This document shows positions 6,969-14,399 of a DNA stretch of 14,661 nt, one piece after another. The position numbers were made by a program, and so were the translations under genes. Positions within the stretch are counted from its first letter, which is position 1, and each line of letters starts with the position of its first letter. A model generated the notes under the pieces. That model made no database searches. It was not told the origin of the DNA and was given only the letters and a program-made list of their open reading frames with translations. The DNA comes from Prevotella sp. UBA6429 (GTDB lineage: Bacteria > Bacteroidota > Bacteroidia > Bacteroidales > Bacteroidaceae): positions 6,510 to 21,170 of the forward strand of contig DJOV01000029.1 of assembly GCA_002437285.1 (NCBI GenBank), given 5' to 3'.

Positions 6969-6976
6969 CAAAGGTA
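6969..6976 (-). promoter_or_regulatory. Promoter -7 box of the yitT-like gene
   Basis: The minus strand reads TACCTTTG, an exact TAnnTTTG match, identical to the box at 41-48. No clear TTTG is found at 19-21 nt spacing. It decides the start codon, because the upstream TTG at 6971 falls within the box and cannot be in the transcript. Confidence 0.5.
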
Positions 6977-7041
6977 CGTTTTATATTTGGAAAGAGTATG
7001 GATAGACGGCCAAGAAATGCTGATTTTTTCTCCGTTGGCGT

Positions 7042-7818
7042 TCAGATGAGGTGGAAATGTCGCAAGGCGCGGGCCACCCCCTCGTTGTCGACCGATGTGG
7101 TGACATGGTCGGCTGCGCCCTTCACCTCGTCGCTGGCGTTGCCCATGGCCACGCCGATGGCCGCCTGGCGGATGATGGGTATGTCGTTGCCGCCGTCGCC
7201 GAAGGCCATGGTGTCCCTGGGGTCTATGCCCTCATGGCGGCACAGCGTCAGGAGCGCCTTGCCCTTGTCGGCGTCGCGATGGGTGATGTCGGTGAAGGCG
7301 GGGTGCCAGCGCGAGCTGGAGCACGCCTTCAGGCGGCTCATCACTGTAGCCTCCTCCTCGGCGGTGAAGAAGGGGCTGAGCTGGAGCAGCGGTTCGCGGA
7401 GCGCCGTGGCCAGCGGAGCAAAGTCGAAGTCGAGGTTCAGTCCCTCGCGAAACTGGCGGGTCAGTTCGTCCGAGTCGTTGACCACGGCGATGTGCTCTTC
7501 TCCGACCACCACGCACGACTTGCCCCACTCACGGCAGGCCGCGATGATGGTCTCGGCGTCGTGCGGCTCGATGCTGTGGAGGCCAAAGCGCTCCTGGCCC
7601 ACGATGCAGAGTGCCCCTGTGGTGGTGATGTATCCGTCGATGAGATCGGCAATCTGTCCGAGGTTGTTGATGAACCCCACGGGCCGCCCCGTGGAGATGT
7701 AGACGCGCAGGCCGCGCGCCTTGGCCTGTCGCAGTGCCTCGACGGTGCTGTCGGGGATGCGGTGGGTCTTGAAGCTGACGAGCGTGCCGTCGATGTCGAA
7801 GAACAATGCTTGGGTCAT
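7042..7818 (-). CDS. Cof-type HAD-IIB family phosphatase
   Basis: This 258-residue protein has the full HAD phosphatase set. Motif I is FFDIDGTL, with nucleophile D8 and acid/base D10. Motif II is STGR (42-45), motif III is K185 in DADKGKAL, and motif IV is GDGGNDIPII with D208 and D212. The roughly 80-190 insert is a C2-type cap, as in the Cof/YidA group, which hydrolyse small phosphorylated metabolites such as sugar phosphates or cofactors. The substrate cannot be told from sequence. It is cytosolic, with no signal peptide. The ATG at 7818 lies 14 bp after the adaptor stop, so it is probably the last gene of the exporter operon. The link may be co-transcription rather than shared function. 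Confidence 0.92.
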   Translation of the reverse strand: MTQALFFDIDGTLVSFKTHRIPDSTVEALRQAKARGLRVYISTGRPVGFINNLGQIADLIDGYITTTGALCIVGQERFGLHSIEPHDAETIIAACREWGKSCVVVGEEHIAVVNDSDELTRQFREGLNLDFDFAPLATALREPLLQLSPFFTAEEEATVMSRLKACSSSRWHPAFTDITHRDADKGKALLTLCRHEGIDPRDTMAFGDGGNDIPIIRQAAIGVAMGNASDEVKGAADHVTTSVDNEGVARALRHFHLI

Positions 7819-7832
7819 GTCAGTGTCGTCTG

Positions 7833-8957
7833 TTATGAGTTGTTGGTGTTGTCGTTGCCGTCCTTCACCTTCTGCGGTCCCCTCACGTGCTCGCCCTTCT
7901 TCAGTCCGCTCTTCACCTGGATGTTGATGCCGTCGCTCAGTCCCGTGGTGACGCGCCGCTTCTCGTAGGCCTTCTGTCCGTTGGCCACCTTGACCACGTA
8001 GACATACGTGTTGGCACCCTCGAAGGTGATGGCGCTCTCGGGCACCGTCAGGGCCTGGCGTGCCTCGGCCAGCACGATCTCAGCGTTGGCGCTGTAGCCC
8101 GACCGTATCTGGTTGGCACCGCTCACGTGCACTGCCGCCTTGATTTCAAACTGGTTGGCGCCGTTGTTCTGCGTGGCCTTGGGCGAGATGTACTCCAGCG
8201 ATGCCTGCAGGCGTTCGTCCTGCATGGCGCCGATGGTGATCTTCATGGGCATGCCCGTGACGAGGCGTCCCACCTCGGTCTCGTCGACGTTGCCACGGAA
8301 GATGAGGTCGCCCATGTTGGCCACGGTGGCGATGGTGGTGCCGTCGTTGAAGGTGTTGGACAGGATGACCGTGTTGCCCACCTTCACCGGCACGTCGAGG
8401 ATGAGACCGCTGATGGTAGAGCGGATGAGGGTCGACGAGTTGCTGGCGTTCTCGCGTGACACGCCGTCGCGCACCACCTCCAGGTTGTCCTGCGCGGCCC
8501 GCACCTCCTCGTTGGCCTGTTGCCATGCCTTGCGCTTCTGGTCATACTCGTCGCCGCTGACCAGTCCCTTGTCGTAGAGGGTCTTTTCGCGCTCGTAGTC
8601 CACCCTCGCCTGGCGCGCGTTGATGGCGGCCAGCCGTATGCGCGCTTGCGCTGAGCTGAGCTGGCTCTCGTCGGGGATGACCTTCACCTTGGCGATGACC
8701 TCGCCGGCCGCCACCTTCTCGCCGGCCTCCTTGTAGATGTCGGTGATGATGCCCGAGATCTGTGGTTTCACGTTGACCTCGTTGCGTGGTTCGATACGTC
8801 CCGTGATGATGGTGGTCTTGCGGATGTCGGTGGCCTTGACCGTGAACTCGTTATACTCCACGGGCTGGGGCTGGCTCTTGAACCAGAGGAAAACAAACGT
8901 GCCGACGAACACCAGGAGGATGAGGGCGGCAATGACGATCTTGAGATATTTCTTCAT
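7833..8957 (-). CDS. MacA-like periplasmic adaptor subunit (HlyD/membrane-fusion family)
   Basis: The 374-residue adaptor has one N-terminal membrane anchor (about 7-26) and a periplasmic body. The lipoyl-like half-motifs are at about 62-92 (KPQISGIITDIYKEAGEKV) and 179-200 (STISGLILDVPVKVGNTV). They flank an alpha-helical hairpin (97-165) rich in A, Q, R and E, as expected for a coiled coil that meets an outer-membrane channel. Beta-barrel and membrane-proximal domains follow (210-355), with the usual VPESAI segment at 305-310. The C-terminus is polar (DGNDNTNNS). In MacAB-type pumps this subunit links the inner-membrane permease to TolC, but no TolC-like gene is in the window. It lies 84 bp after one permease and 14 bp before the HAD gene on the same strand. 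The cargo is unknown. Confidence 0.92.
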   Translation of the reverse strand: MKKYLKIVIAALILLVFVGTFVFLWFKSQPQPVEYNEFTVKATDIRKTTIITGRIEPRNEVNVKPQISGIITDIYKEAGEKVAAGEVIAKVKVIPDESQLSSAQARIRLAAINARQARVDYEREKTLYDKGLVSGDEYDQKRKAWQQANEEVRAAQDNLEVVRDGVSRENASNSSTLIRSTISGLILDVPVKVGNTVILSNTFNDGTTIATVANMGDLIFRGNVDETEVGRLVTGMPMKITIGAMQDERLQASLEYISPKATQNNGANQFEIKAAVHVSGANQIRSGYSANAEIVLAEARQALTVPESAITFEGANTYVYVVKVANGQKAYEKRRVTTGLSDGINIQVKSGLKKGEHVRGPQKVKDGNDNTNNS

Positions 8958-8970
8958 AATGATAAGTCAC

Positions 8971-9002
8971 GACCATGTCGCTTCGTGAGCGGAGGGATGG
9001 TC
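8971..9002 (-). other. Hairpin in the gap between permease and adaptor genes
   Basis: GACCAT (8971-8976) pairs with ATGGTC (8997-9002), and inside it CGCT (8979-8982) pairs with AGCG (8988-8991) around a 5-nt loop. It occupies the 84-bp gap just upstream of the adaptor start. It might act in mRNA processing or differential stability within the operon. It is short enough to be chance. Confidence 0.25.
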
Positions 9003-9041
9003 AGGTTGGGTTATGATGTGTTGCGTGTCTTGACGTGGGTG

Positions 9042-10286
9042 TCACTCGTCGCGCATGGCGTCGACGGGCTTGATGCTCATGGCCCTCAGGGCGGGGGCCA
9101 GTCCGGCGAGCACCCCCAGTGCGGTGAGCAGCGCAAGAGCTCCGACGGCCGTCCAGAAGTGCACCTGGAAGTGGGCGGCTGTGATGCCGTCGTGGGTGTT
9201 GGCCAGTTCGAGCAGTTGCAGGATGGCGATGGCGAAGAGGATGCCCGCCATGCCTGCGGCGAGGGTCAGGGCGATGCTCTCCGATATGATCTGCGAGAGA
9301 ATCATGCGTGGCGTGGCGCCGATGGCCCGTCGGATGCCTATCTCCGTGGTCCGCTCGCGCACGGTCACCATCATGATGTTGCTCACGCCGATGGCGCCGG
9401 CCAGCAGGGTGCCGATGCCTACCAGCCAGATGAGGATGTTGACTCCGTGAAAGAGGCTGTCGACCATGGAGAACATCACCTCCGTGTTGATGATGAACAG
9501 AGCTTTCTCGTCTGCCGGGTCCACGTCGTGGGCTTGTGCCACGACGGTGCGTATGCGGCCCTGCACCTCCGTGGCGCGGTAGCCGGGGCGAAGCGTCATG
9601 CAGAGCAGGTCAATGCTGTCGCCGCGGTTGTAGGCTTGTTGCATCAGGGTGATGGGCACCACCACGGTCTCGTCGGCACTGCCGTTGACGCTCATCGAGC
9701 CGTCGGAGTAGTCGACGCCCACCACCTGGTAGTAGGCGGAGTCGACCTGTATGCGCTGTCCGCAGGGGTCTCCCCCGCCGGGAAACAGACTCTTGTAGAC
9801 GCGCTTGCCGATGACACAGACGCGGCGCCCGTCGGCGATGTCCATCTCGTTGATGTATCGCCCGTAGTAGAGCTTGGGCGCTTCCACCTCGGCATAGTCG
9901 GGCAGCACGCCCTTGAACGAGCAACTGCTTTTCTTGTCGTCATGGATGGCGAAGCCGCCCCAGCGCGAGAGCATCGGACTGACCACGCCGAGCTGGGGCA
10001 CCTGTGCTTTCAGCCGCTCGATGTCGCCATAGGTCAGTCCCCAGGCGCGCCCCTTGCGGAAACCGTGGTAGGCCTTGGTGGTCGACTGTGGGAAGAGGAT
10101 GAGACTGTTGGAGGCGAAACCCTCGAAGTTGGACGACAACAGATCCTTCAGGCCCTGTCCGCCGCCCACGAGCGCCACCAGCATGAAGATGCCCCAGAAC
10201 ACGCCGAAGCCCGTCAGCAAGGAGCGCGCCTTGTTGCGGGTGATGGTGTCGAGGATCTCGCGGTATCGGTCTATGTCAAATCTCAC
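9042..10286 (-). CDS. MacB-type ABC transporter permease (FtsX family), permease 2
   Basis: This 414-residue permease lacks a fused ATPase. A membrane helix at about 21-42 (FGVFWGIFMLVALVGG) is followed by a large MacB periplasmic core domain (45-275). Three C-terminal helices then form the FtsX domain: about 283-308, 337-358 and 382-402, with ERTTEIGIRRAIGATP at 311-326, the cytoplasmic loop that couples to the ATPase. The start is taken as the GTG at 10286 (VRFDIDRYREI). The open frame continues upstream to 10676, but that stretch is Pro/Arg-rich and antiphase to the neighbouring permease, so it is not coding. It follows permease 1 by 67 bp and resembles it in layout, so the pair probably forms a heterodimer. 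Four cysteines (C122, C157, C175, C229) lie in the periplasmic domain. Confidence 0.9.
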   Translation of the reverse strand: MRFDIDRYREILDTITRNKARSLLTGFGVFWGIFMLVALVGGGQGLKDLLSSNFEGFASNSLILFPQSTTKAYHGFRKGRAWGLTYGDIERLKAQVPQLGVVSPMLSRWGGFAIHDDKKSSCSFKGVLPDYAEVEAPKLYYGRYINEMDIADGRRVCVIGKRVYKSLFPGGGDPCGQRIQVDSAYYQVVGVDYSDGSMSVNGSADETVVVPITLMQQAYNRGDSIDLLCMTLRPGYRATEVQGRIRTVVAQAHDVDPADEKALFIINTEVMFSMVDSLFHGVNILIWLVGIGTLLAGAIGVSNIMMVTVRERTTEIGIRRAIGATPRMILSQIISESIALTLAAGMAGILFAIAILQLLELANTHDGITAAHFQVHFWTAVGALALLTALGVLAGLAPALRAMSIKPVDAMRDE

Positions 10287-10353
10287 GGTGAAAAGGTTTG
10301 GTCTGTGTTGATGGTGTGTGTGGCGTGGGGGCTGTCTCCGTTGTGGCGGCGGG

Positions 10354-11613
10354 TCATTCGGCCCGCAGCGCCTCGATGGGCCTCGTGCGTGCCGCCTTGA
10401 TGGCGGGGAGCAGTCCGGCCAGGGTGCCCGCCACCACCATGAGCAGCGTGGCCTCCACGCACACGTCAAGCCCCACGGTCGGGTTGAGGAAGGTGGTGAC
10501 TTGGGCGAAGCCCAGGTCGGTCGTCTGGTGGCCCAGCGTGGCGTCCATGTATTGGTTGGCGGCGATGCCGAGCAGCATGCCGATGTATCCGAAGAAGGTG
10601 GTGATGACCACGCTCTCGGTGATGATGAGGCGCAGCAGGCCGGCCGGCTTGGCGCCGATGGCCTTGCGGATGCCAAACTCGTGGGTGCGCTCCTTCACGG
10701 AGATGAGCATGATGTTGCTCACACCCACGATGCCCGACAGGAGGGTGAACAGGCCCACGATCCAGAGGGCCAGGCGTATGATGGACATGCCCGTGTTCAT
10801 CTGCAGGTTCTGCGTGAATCGGTTCCATAGCCATGTGGCGTCCTCGTCGTCGGGTGCGGCGCCGTGGTTGCGGTTGATGGCGGCCTTGTACTGCCGCTCG
10901 AAGTCGGCGTTGGCTTGCTCGCTGTTGAGCCCGTGGAAGGAGAAGAGGATGCGGTCGGCCTTGTCGCCGCGTCCAAACATGGTGCGCAGGGTGGTGAAGG
11001 AGGTGTAGGCGTCGGTGCCCATGCCGCTGTTGTCGCTCTTGAAGACGCCCACCACCCGGAAGGCGAAGTCGCCTACGTTGACCGTCTGGCCGACCAGTGA
11101 GGTGCCGTCGCCCCTGACGAGCTCGCGCGCCTGGTCGTCGCCCATGACGAGCACCTTGCGCCGCTCGGCAAGGTCGATGTCGTTGATGAAGCGGCCGGCC
11201 AGCATGTGTGTCTTGTTGATGGTGGCCTCGTTGGGATAGGCGCCGCAGAGGGTGGAGCTGACGTAGTTCTCGCCCAGCGAGATGGTGACGCCCGCCTGTT
11301 GCATCTCGGCGCCCACGGTCTCCACGTTGGCGCTGAAGCGCTGTCGCGTGGTGCGGATGTCGCCGTCGTCGAGGGTGATGTTGCGGCCTTCCTTCAGGCC
11401 GTTGTGGGGCTTGGAGGTCTGGCCGCCGAAGACCACCATGGAATTGGCGAGAAAGTCGCCCATGTTGTTGGTCATGCCGTTGATGAGGCCGTTGCCGGCC
11501 CCGAGCAGCACGATGAGCATGAAGATGCCCCACGCCACGGCAAAGCCCGTGAGCGCGGTGCGCAACTTGTTGCGGCGGATGGTGGCATGTATTTCCTGGA
11601 TGGTGTCGAGCAT
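10354..11613 (-). CDS. MacB-type ABC transporter permease (FtsX family), permease 1
   Basis: The 419-residue protein has a first membrane helix at about 20-42 (TGFAVAWGIFMLIVLLG). The periplasmic MacB core domain spans 45-275, and the FtsX C-terminal domain has helices around 285-310, 338-358 and 388-408. The coupling loop KERTHEFGIRKAIGAKP is present. The tail KAARTRPIEALRAE is typical of the family. No ATPase domain is fused, unlike E. coli MacB, and the partner ATPase is the gene 15 bp upstream. The ATG at 11613 fits the family N-terminus (LDTIQEIHATIRRNKLRT). Together with permease 2 it would form the inner-membrane mechanotransmission unit of a tripartite exporter, or a LolCDE-like lipoprotein extractor. 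The adaptor gene in the operon favours the exporter reading. Confidence 0.92.
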   Translation of the reverse strand: MLDTIQEIHATIRRNKLRTALTGFAVAWGIFMLIVLLGAGNGLINGMTNNMGDFLANSMVVFGGQTSKPHNGLKEGRNITLDDGDIRTTRQRFSANVETVGAEMQQAGVTISLGENYVSSTLCGAYPNEATINKTHMLAGRFINDIDLAERRKVLVMGDDQARELVRGDGTSLVGQTVNVGDFAFRVVGVFKSDNSGMGTDAYTSFTTLRTMFGRGDKADRILFSFHGLNSEQANADFERQYKAAINRNHGAAPDDEDATWLWNRFTQNLQMNTGMSIIRLALWIVGLFTLLSGIVGVSNIMLISVKERTHEFGIRKAIGAKPAGLLRLIITESVVITTFFGYIGMLLGIAANQYMDATLGHQTTDLGFAQVTTFLNPTVGLDVCVEATLLMVVAGTLAGLLPAIKAARTRPIEALRAE

Positions 11614-11628
11614 GGTGCCTCCTTACTT

Positions 11629-12354
11629 CTACTTCATGATGGTGCCGCCGCCGAAGATGCTGGCGTTGTGGTCGTGGTTGTCGTCCACACTGCCGATGAG
11701 GCCGTCCTTGATGTGGATGATCTTGTCGGTCTCGTTGGCCACACCGCTCTCGTGGGTCACCACGACGATGGTCTTGTGCTCATCGCGGTTGAGGCGTTTC
11801 AGCAGTTCCATCACCTCCAGGCTGGTCTTGGAGTCGAGTGCGCCCGTGGGTTCGTCGGCCAGGATGATCTTGGGGTCGGTGATGAGGGCGCGGGCGATGG
11901 CCACGCGTTGCTTCTGGCCGCCCGACATCTCGTTGGGGTAGTGGTCGGCCCAGGGTGCGAGCCCCAGCCTCTCGAGGTAGTCCATGGCCATGCGGTGGCG
12001 CTTGCGGCGGCTCACGCCTTGGTAGAACAGTGGCAGCTCCACGTTCTCGACAGCGGTCTTGAAGCTGATGAGGTTGAAGCTCTGGAAAATGAAGCCGATC
12101 ATGTGGTTGCGATACTCGGCCGCACGGGTCTCGCTGAGATTCTTGATGGGGGTGCCGTCGAGCAGGTACTCGCCACTGTCGTAGTTGTCGAGTATGCCGA
12201 GTATGTTGAGCAGGGTCGACTTGCCCGATCCTGACGACCCCATGATGGACACCAGTTCACCGGCCTCGATGTCGAGGCTCACACCTTTGAGTACGTGAAG
12301 CGGCTGCGCACCGAAGTAGGTCTTGTTGATGTCTTTGAGATGGATCATGGACAT
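11629..12354 (-). CDS. ABC transporter ATP-binding protein, MacB/LolD type
   Basis: The 241-residue ATPase has all key motifs: Walker A GSSGSGKST (39-47), Q-loop Q91 (in FIFQSFNL), signature MSGGQ (143-147, with M replacing the usual L), Walker B IILADEP (163-169) and the switch histidine H201. It would power the two permeases encoded immediately downstream. The ATG at 12354 lies 9 bp from the stop of the redoxin-TonB_C gene. A second ATG two codons later (MIHLKDINK) is an equally good start. The C-terminus carries a short acidic, His-containing extension (DDNHDHNAS) beyond the ATPase core. It is cytosolic and peripheral to the membrane. Confidence 0.95.
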   Translation of the reverse strand: MSMIHLKDINKTYFGAQPLHVLKGVSLDIEAGELVSIMGSSGSGKSTLLNILGILDNYDSGEYLLDGTPIKNLSETRAAEYRNHMIGFIFQSFNLISFKTAVENVELPLFYQGVSRRKRHRMAMDYLERLGLAPWADHYPNEMSGGQKQRVAIARALITDPKIILADEPTGALDSKTSLEVMELLKRLNRDEHKTIVVVTHESGVANETDKIIHIKDGLIGSVDDNHDHNASIFGGGTIMK

Positions 12355-12363
12355 GGCCGACGC

Positions 12364-13302
12364 TTATGAATGGCCCGACCACACATCGTCGGTGTTGTAC
12401 TTCAACTTGAAGTTGATGGGAAGCTCATATTCCACCTTGACGGGCATGCCGTAGCGCTTGCCGGGGGTCCAGGCGGGCATGGCGTTGATGACGCGCAGGG
12501 CCTCCTCGGCAAAGGCGTCGAGGGCCTCCTGGCGGGTGCGCTGCTTGGCGTCGCCGCGAAGCTTCTGGAAGGGCAGCTTGTCGTCCACCGTGATCTTGTT
12601 GTCGATGACGCGGGCGTTGGTGATCGTGCCGTCTGCCTCGACCATGAACTTCACCGTGGTCTGGCCTTCCAGGCCGTAGTTGCTGGCCACGCGCGGATAC
12701 TTGATGCTCTTGGCCAGATAGTAGCGGAGCAGGGTCTCGCCGCCCTTGTATTCGGGGTTCTTCGACATCTTGCTCTTCGGGATGTGCACGCGTGAACGGT
12801 CGAGCAGTGTCAGGCGGCGTGCCAGCTTCTTCACGTCCACCGTGCGCTCGATGATGCGTCCCTCGGTGTTGATGACGTAGTAAGCCGGTATCCAGTGTAT
12901 CTTGAACAGGTCGTAGGTCTTACATTCGCGCATCTTCTTCAACTCGGAGATTTGCAGGCCGAACATCTTGTTGTCTTCGATGTATTTCTGCCACACGTCT
13001 TTGTTGGTGTCGTAGGAGACGTGTATGAAGACGATGCTGTCGGAATTGTACACGTAAGAGAGGTCGTTGAGCTCGGCCATGTCGCGGCGGCAGTCGGGAC
13101 ACCACGATGCCCAGAAGTGCAGCACCACGTAGCGGCCGCGCAGCGACTCAAGGGTGACATTGCTCGACGAGTCGATGACCATCTCGGGGGCCATGGCGCC
13201 AATGGGCAGCATGTCCTTGGCGTAAAGGGAGTCGGCATCCTCCGCGTGTAGGCTGAGGAACGGGATGACAACCCATAAGAGTAGGAGGAGTTTTTTCACC
13301 AT
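12364..13302 (-). CDS. Secreted thioredoxin-like (TlpA/redoxin) protein fused to a TonB C-terminal domain
   Basis: The 312-residue protein starts with a signal peptide (1-20, KKLLLLLWVVIPFLSLHA) and is expected in the periplasm. Residues 33-165 form a TlpA/AhpC-TSA type thioredoxin fold with WASWCPDC (C68 and C71) and the cis-proline in HWIPAYYVI (P139). Residues 188-300 match a TonB C-terminal domain (KYPRVASNYGLEGQTTVKFMVEADG, MPAWTPGKRYGMPVKVEYELPINF, split here by about 45 residues). TonB_C normally touches outer-membrane receptors from a membrane-anchored protein. Here there is no anchor or Pro-rich spacer, so energy transduction is unlikely and a docking or oligomerisation role is more probable. 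The ATG at 13302 is chosen because the longer frame begins at a TTG inside the -7 box. It leads the exporter operon, 9 bp before the ATPase gene. Confidence 0.85.
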   Translation of the reverse strand: MVKKLLLLLWVVIPFLSLHAEDADSLYAKDMLPIGAMAPEMVIDSSSNVTLESLRGRYVVLHFWASWCPDCRRDMAELNDLSYVYNSDSIVFIHVSYDTNKDVWQKYIEDNKMFGLQISELKKMRECKTYDLFKIHWIPAYYVINTEGRIIERTVDVKKLARRLTLLDRSRVHIPKSKMSKNPEYKGGETLLRYYLAKSIKYPRVASNYGLEGQTTVKFMVEADGTITNARVIDNKITVDDKLPFQKLRGDAKQRTRQEALDAFAEEALRVINAMPAWTPGKRYGMPVKVEYELPINFKLKYNTDDVWSGHS

Positions 13303-13332
13303 TCTGTGTTTTTGCGAATATTGTTTATGACA

Positions 13333-13364
13333 CAAAAATACGGCTAATCAAGCAATTTGCCAAA
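13333..13364 (-). promoter_or_regulatory. Promoter of the redoxin-TonB_C/exporter operon
   Basis: The minus strand has TTTG (13361-13364), a 20-nt spacer and TATTTTTG (13333-13340), matching both Bacteroidetes boxes. The predicted start near 13326 gives a 24-nt leader. It has the same box sequences and spacing as the HTH-gene promoter. No other clear promoter is seen down to 7042, which supports one long transcript. Confidence 0.7.
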
Positions 13365-13377
13365 TGAATATGCGGTT

Positions 13378-13409
13378 TTCATGCTCAGTTCTCGCAAATT
13401 TAGCATGAA
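13378..13409. promoter_or_regulatory. Inverted repeat between divergent promoters, candidate operator
   Basis: TTCATGCT (13378-13385) and AGCATGAA (13402-13409) form a perfect 8-bp inverted repeat with a 16-nt spacer. It sits just upstream of the operon -33 box and about 50 bp before the GH16 -7 box, so one bound regulator could affect both genes. The regulator is unknown. Confidence 0.35.
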
Positions 13410-13457
13410 TTAACTTTCCTTGTGCGTTGTGCGCTCGTGCGGATGACGGCTTTTTCG

Positions 13458-13465
13458 TATATTTG
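13458..13465 (+). promoter_or_regulatory. Promoter -7 box of the GH16 gene
   Basis: TATATTTG matches TAnnTTTG exactly and predicts a start near 13472, giving a leader of about 25 nt before the ATG at 13497. No TTTG lies at the expected -33 distance, which may mean activator dependence. Confidence 0.5.
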
Positions 13466-13496
13466 CACTTATAAGTAAATATAACAAGAGTGACGT

Positions 13497-14399
13497 ATGA
13501 CGAAACATCTTTTCTGGGCCTTGACTGCCCTGTCGATTTTGGCTGTGTCGCCTGTCATGGCCGCCGATTCCACCGCTTACCGTCCGCAGACGGTCGTGAC
13601 GCAGTATGAGGGCTATCGCCTGGTGTGGCACGATGAGTTTGACCAAGACGGACTGCCCTCGGCCGACTGGGACTATGAGCAGGGGTTCGTCCGTAACAAT
13701 GAGCTGCAGTGGTATCAGAGGGACAACGCCTTTGTGAAGGATGGAGCGCTGGTCATCGAGGGACGGCATGAGACGGTGCCCAATCCAGGCTATCGCGAGG
13801 GGAGCGGCCACTGGACCACCTCCAGGCCTGAGGCCCGCTACACGTCGTCGAGCCTCACGACGCGACGAAGCCACACGTTCCGCTACGGTCGTTTTGAGGT
13901 GAGGGCCAAGATTCCCACGGCGCGTGGGTCGTGGCCTGCCATCTGGTTGCTGGGCAATCAGTGGAGCTGGCCGGAGAATGGCGAGATCGACATGATGGAG
14001 TTTTACATTAAGGACGGACAACAGTCGGTCCTCGCTAACACATGTTGGGGGTCCGGTCGCCCGTTCGACCCGGTGTGGAACTCGGTGGTCACGCCATTGA
14101 CGCATTTCACCAGCAGAGATCCCGACTGGGCCAACAAGTTCCACGTGTGGCGCATGGATTGGGACGAGCGGTTCATCCGTATTTATCTTGATGACGAACT
14201 GCTCAACGAGACGGATCTGTCGAAGACGGTCAATGGGGGCGTGGCAGGCAACCGCCACAACCCGTTCTCTAACCAGGTGGATGGTTTTGGCGATTACATC
14301 TTGCTCAATCTTGCCATTGGCGAGAATGGGGGCGTGCCCGATGACAGCCAGTTCCCGTTGCGCTATTATGTTGACTATGTGAGGGTCTACCAGAAGTGA
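13497..14399 (+). CDS. Secreted glycoside hydrolase family 16 (laminarinase/beta-glucanase-like)
   Basis: The 300-residue enzyme has a signal peptide (1-22, cleavage after SPVMA). A single GH16 jelly-roll domain fills about 38-299. The active-site motif is EIDMME at 163-168, giving nucleophile E163, helper D165 and acid/base E168. The six-residue ExDxxE form is the beta-bulge type seen in laminarinase-like members. Other family marks are RLVWHDEFD near the N-terminus, RYGRFEVRAKIP at 129-140, SWPAIWLLG at 145-153 and the closing YYVDYVRVYQ. Family members hydrolyse beta-1,3 or mixed-linkage glucans, or red-algal galactans. The exact substrate is not decided by the motif. There is no carbohydrate-binding module or lipobox, so it is probably periplasmic or released. 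It is transcribed divergently from the exporter operon, with no SusC/SusD pair in view. Confidence 0.93.
   Translation: MTKHLFWALTALSILAVSPVMAADSTAYRPQTVVTQYEGYRLVWHDEFDQDGLPSADWDYEQGFVRNNELQWYQRDNAFVKDGALVIEGRHETVPNPGYREGSGHWTTSRPEARYTSSSLTTRRSHTFRYGRFEVRAKIPTARGSWPAIWLLGNQWSWPENGEIDMMEFYIKDGQQSVLANTCWGSGRPFDPVWNSVVTPLTHFTSRDPDWANKFHVWRMDWDERFIRIYLDDELLNETDLSKTVNGGVAGNRHNPFSNQVDGFGDYILLNLAIGENGGVPDDSQFPLRYYVDYVRVYQK

Noticed and set aside
7010..7041. Terminator after the HAD gene
   Set aside because: Only a 5-bp GCCAA/TTGGC pairing across a long loop is present, with no T-run in the right position.
8985..10400. 471-codon open frame on the plus strand opposite permease 2 and the adaptor upstream gap
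   Set aside because: It is the mirror of a GC-rich coding strand, rich in His, Gly, Val and Asp with no domain pattern, while the minus strand carries clear MacB motifs.
10287..10676. N-terminal extension of permease 2 in the longest frame
   Set aside because: The extension is Pro/Arg/Ser-rich low-complexity translation lying inside permease 1 in another frame; the family N-terminus begins at the GTG at 10286.
10466..11533. 355-codon second minus-strand frame within permease 1
   Set aside because: It is Arg/His/Gln-rich and out of phase with the gene that has FtsX motifs; such frames are expected in high-GC DNA.
11206..12234. 342-codon open frame on the plus strand opposite permease 1 and the ATPase
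   Set aside because: It lies antisense to an ATPase with intact Walker motifs and has no recognisable domain; it is a composition artefact.
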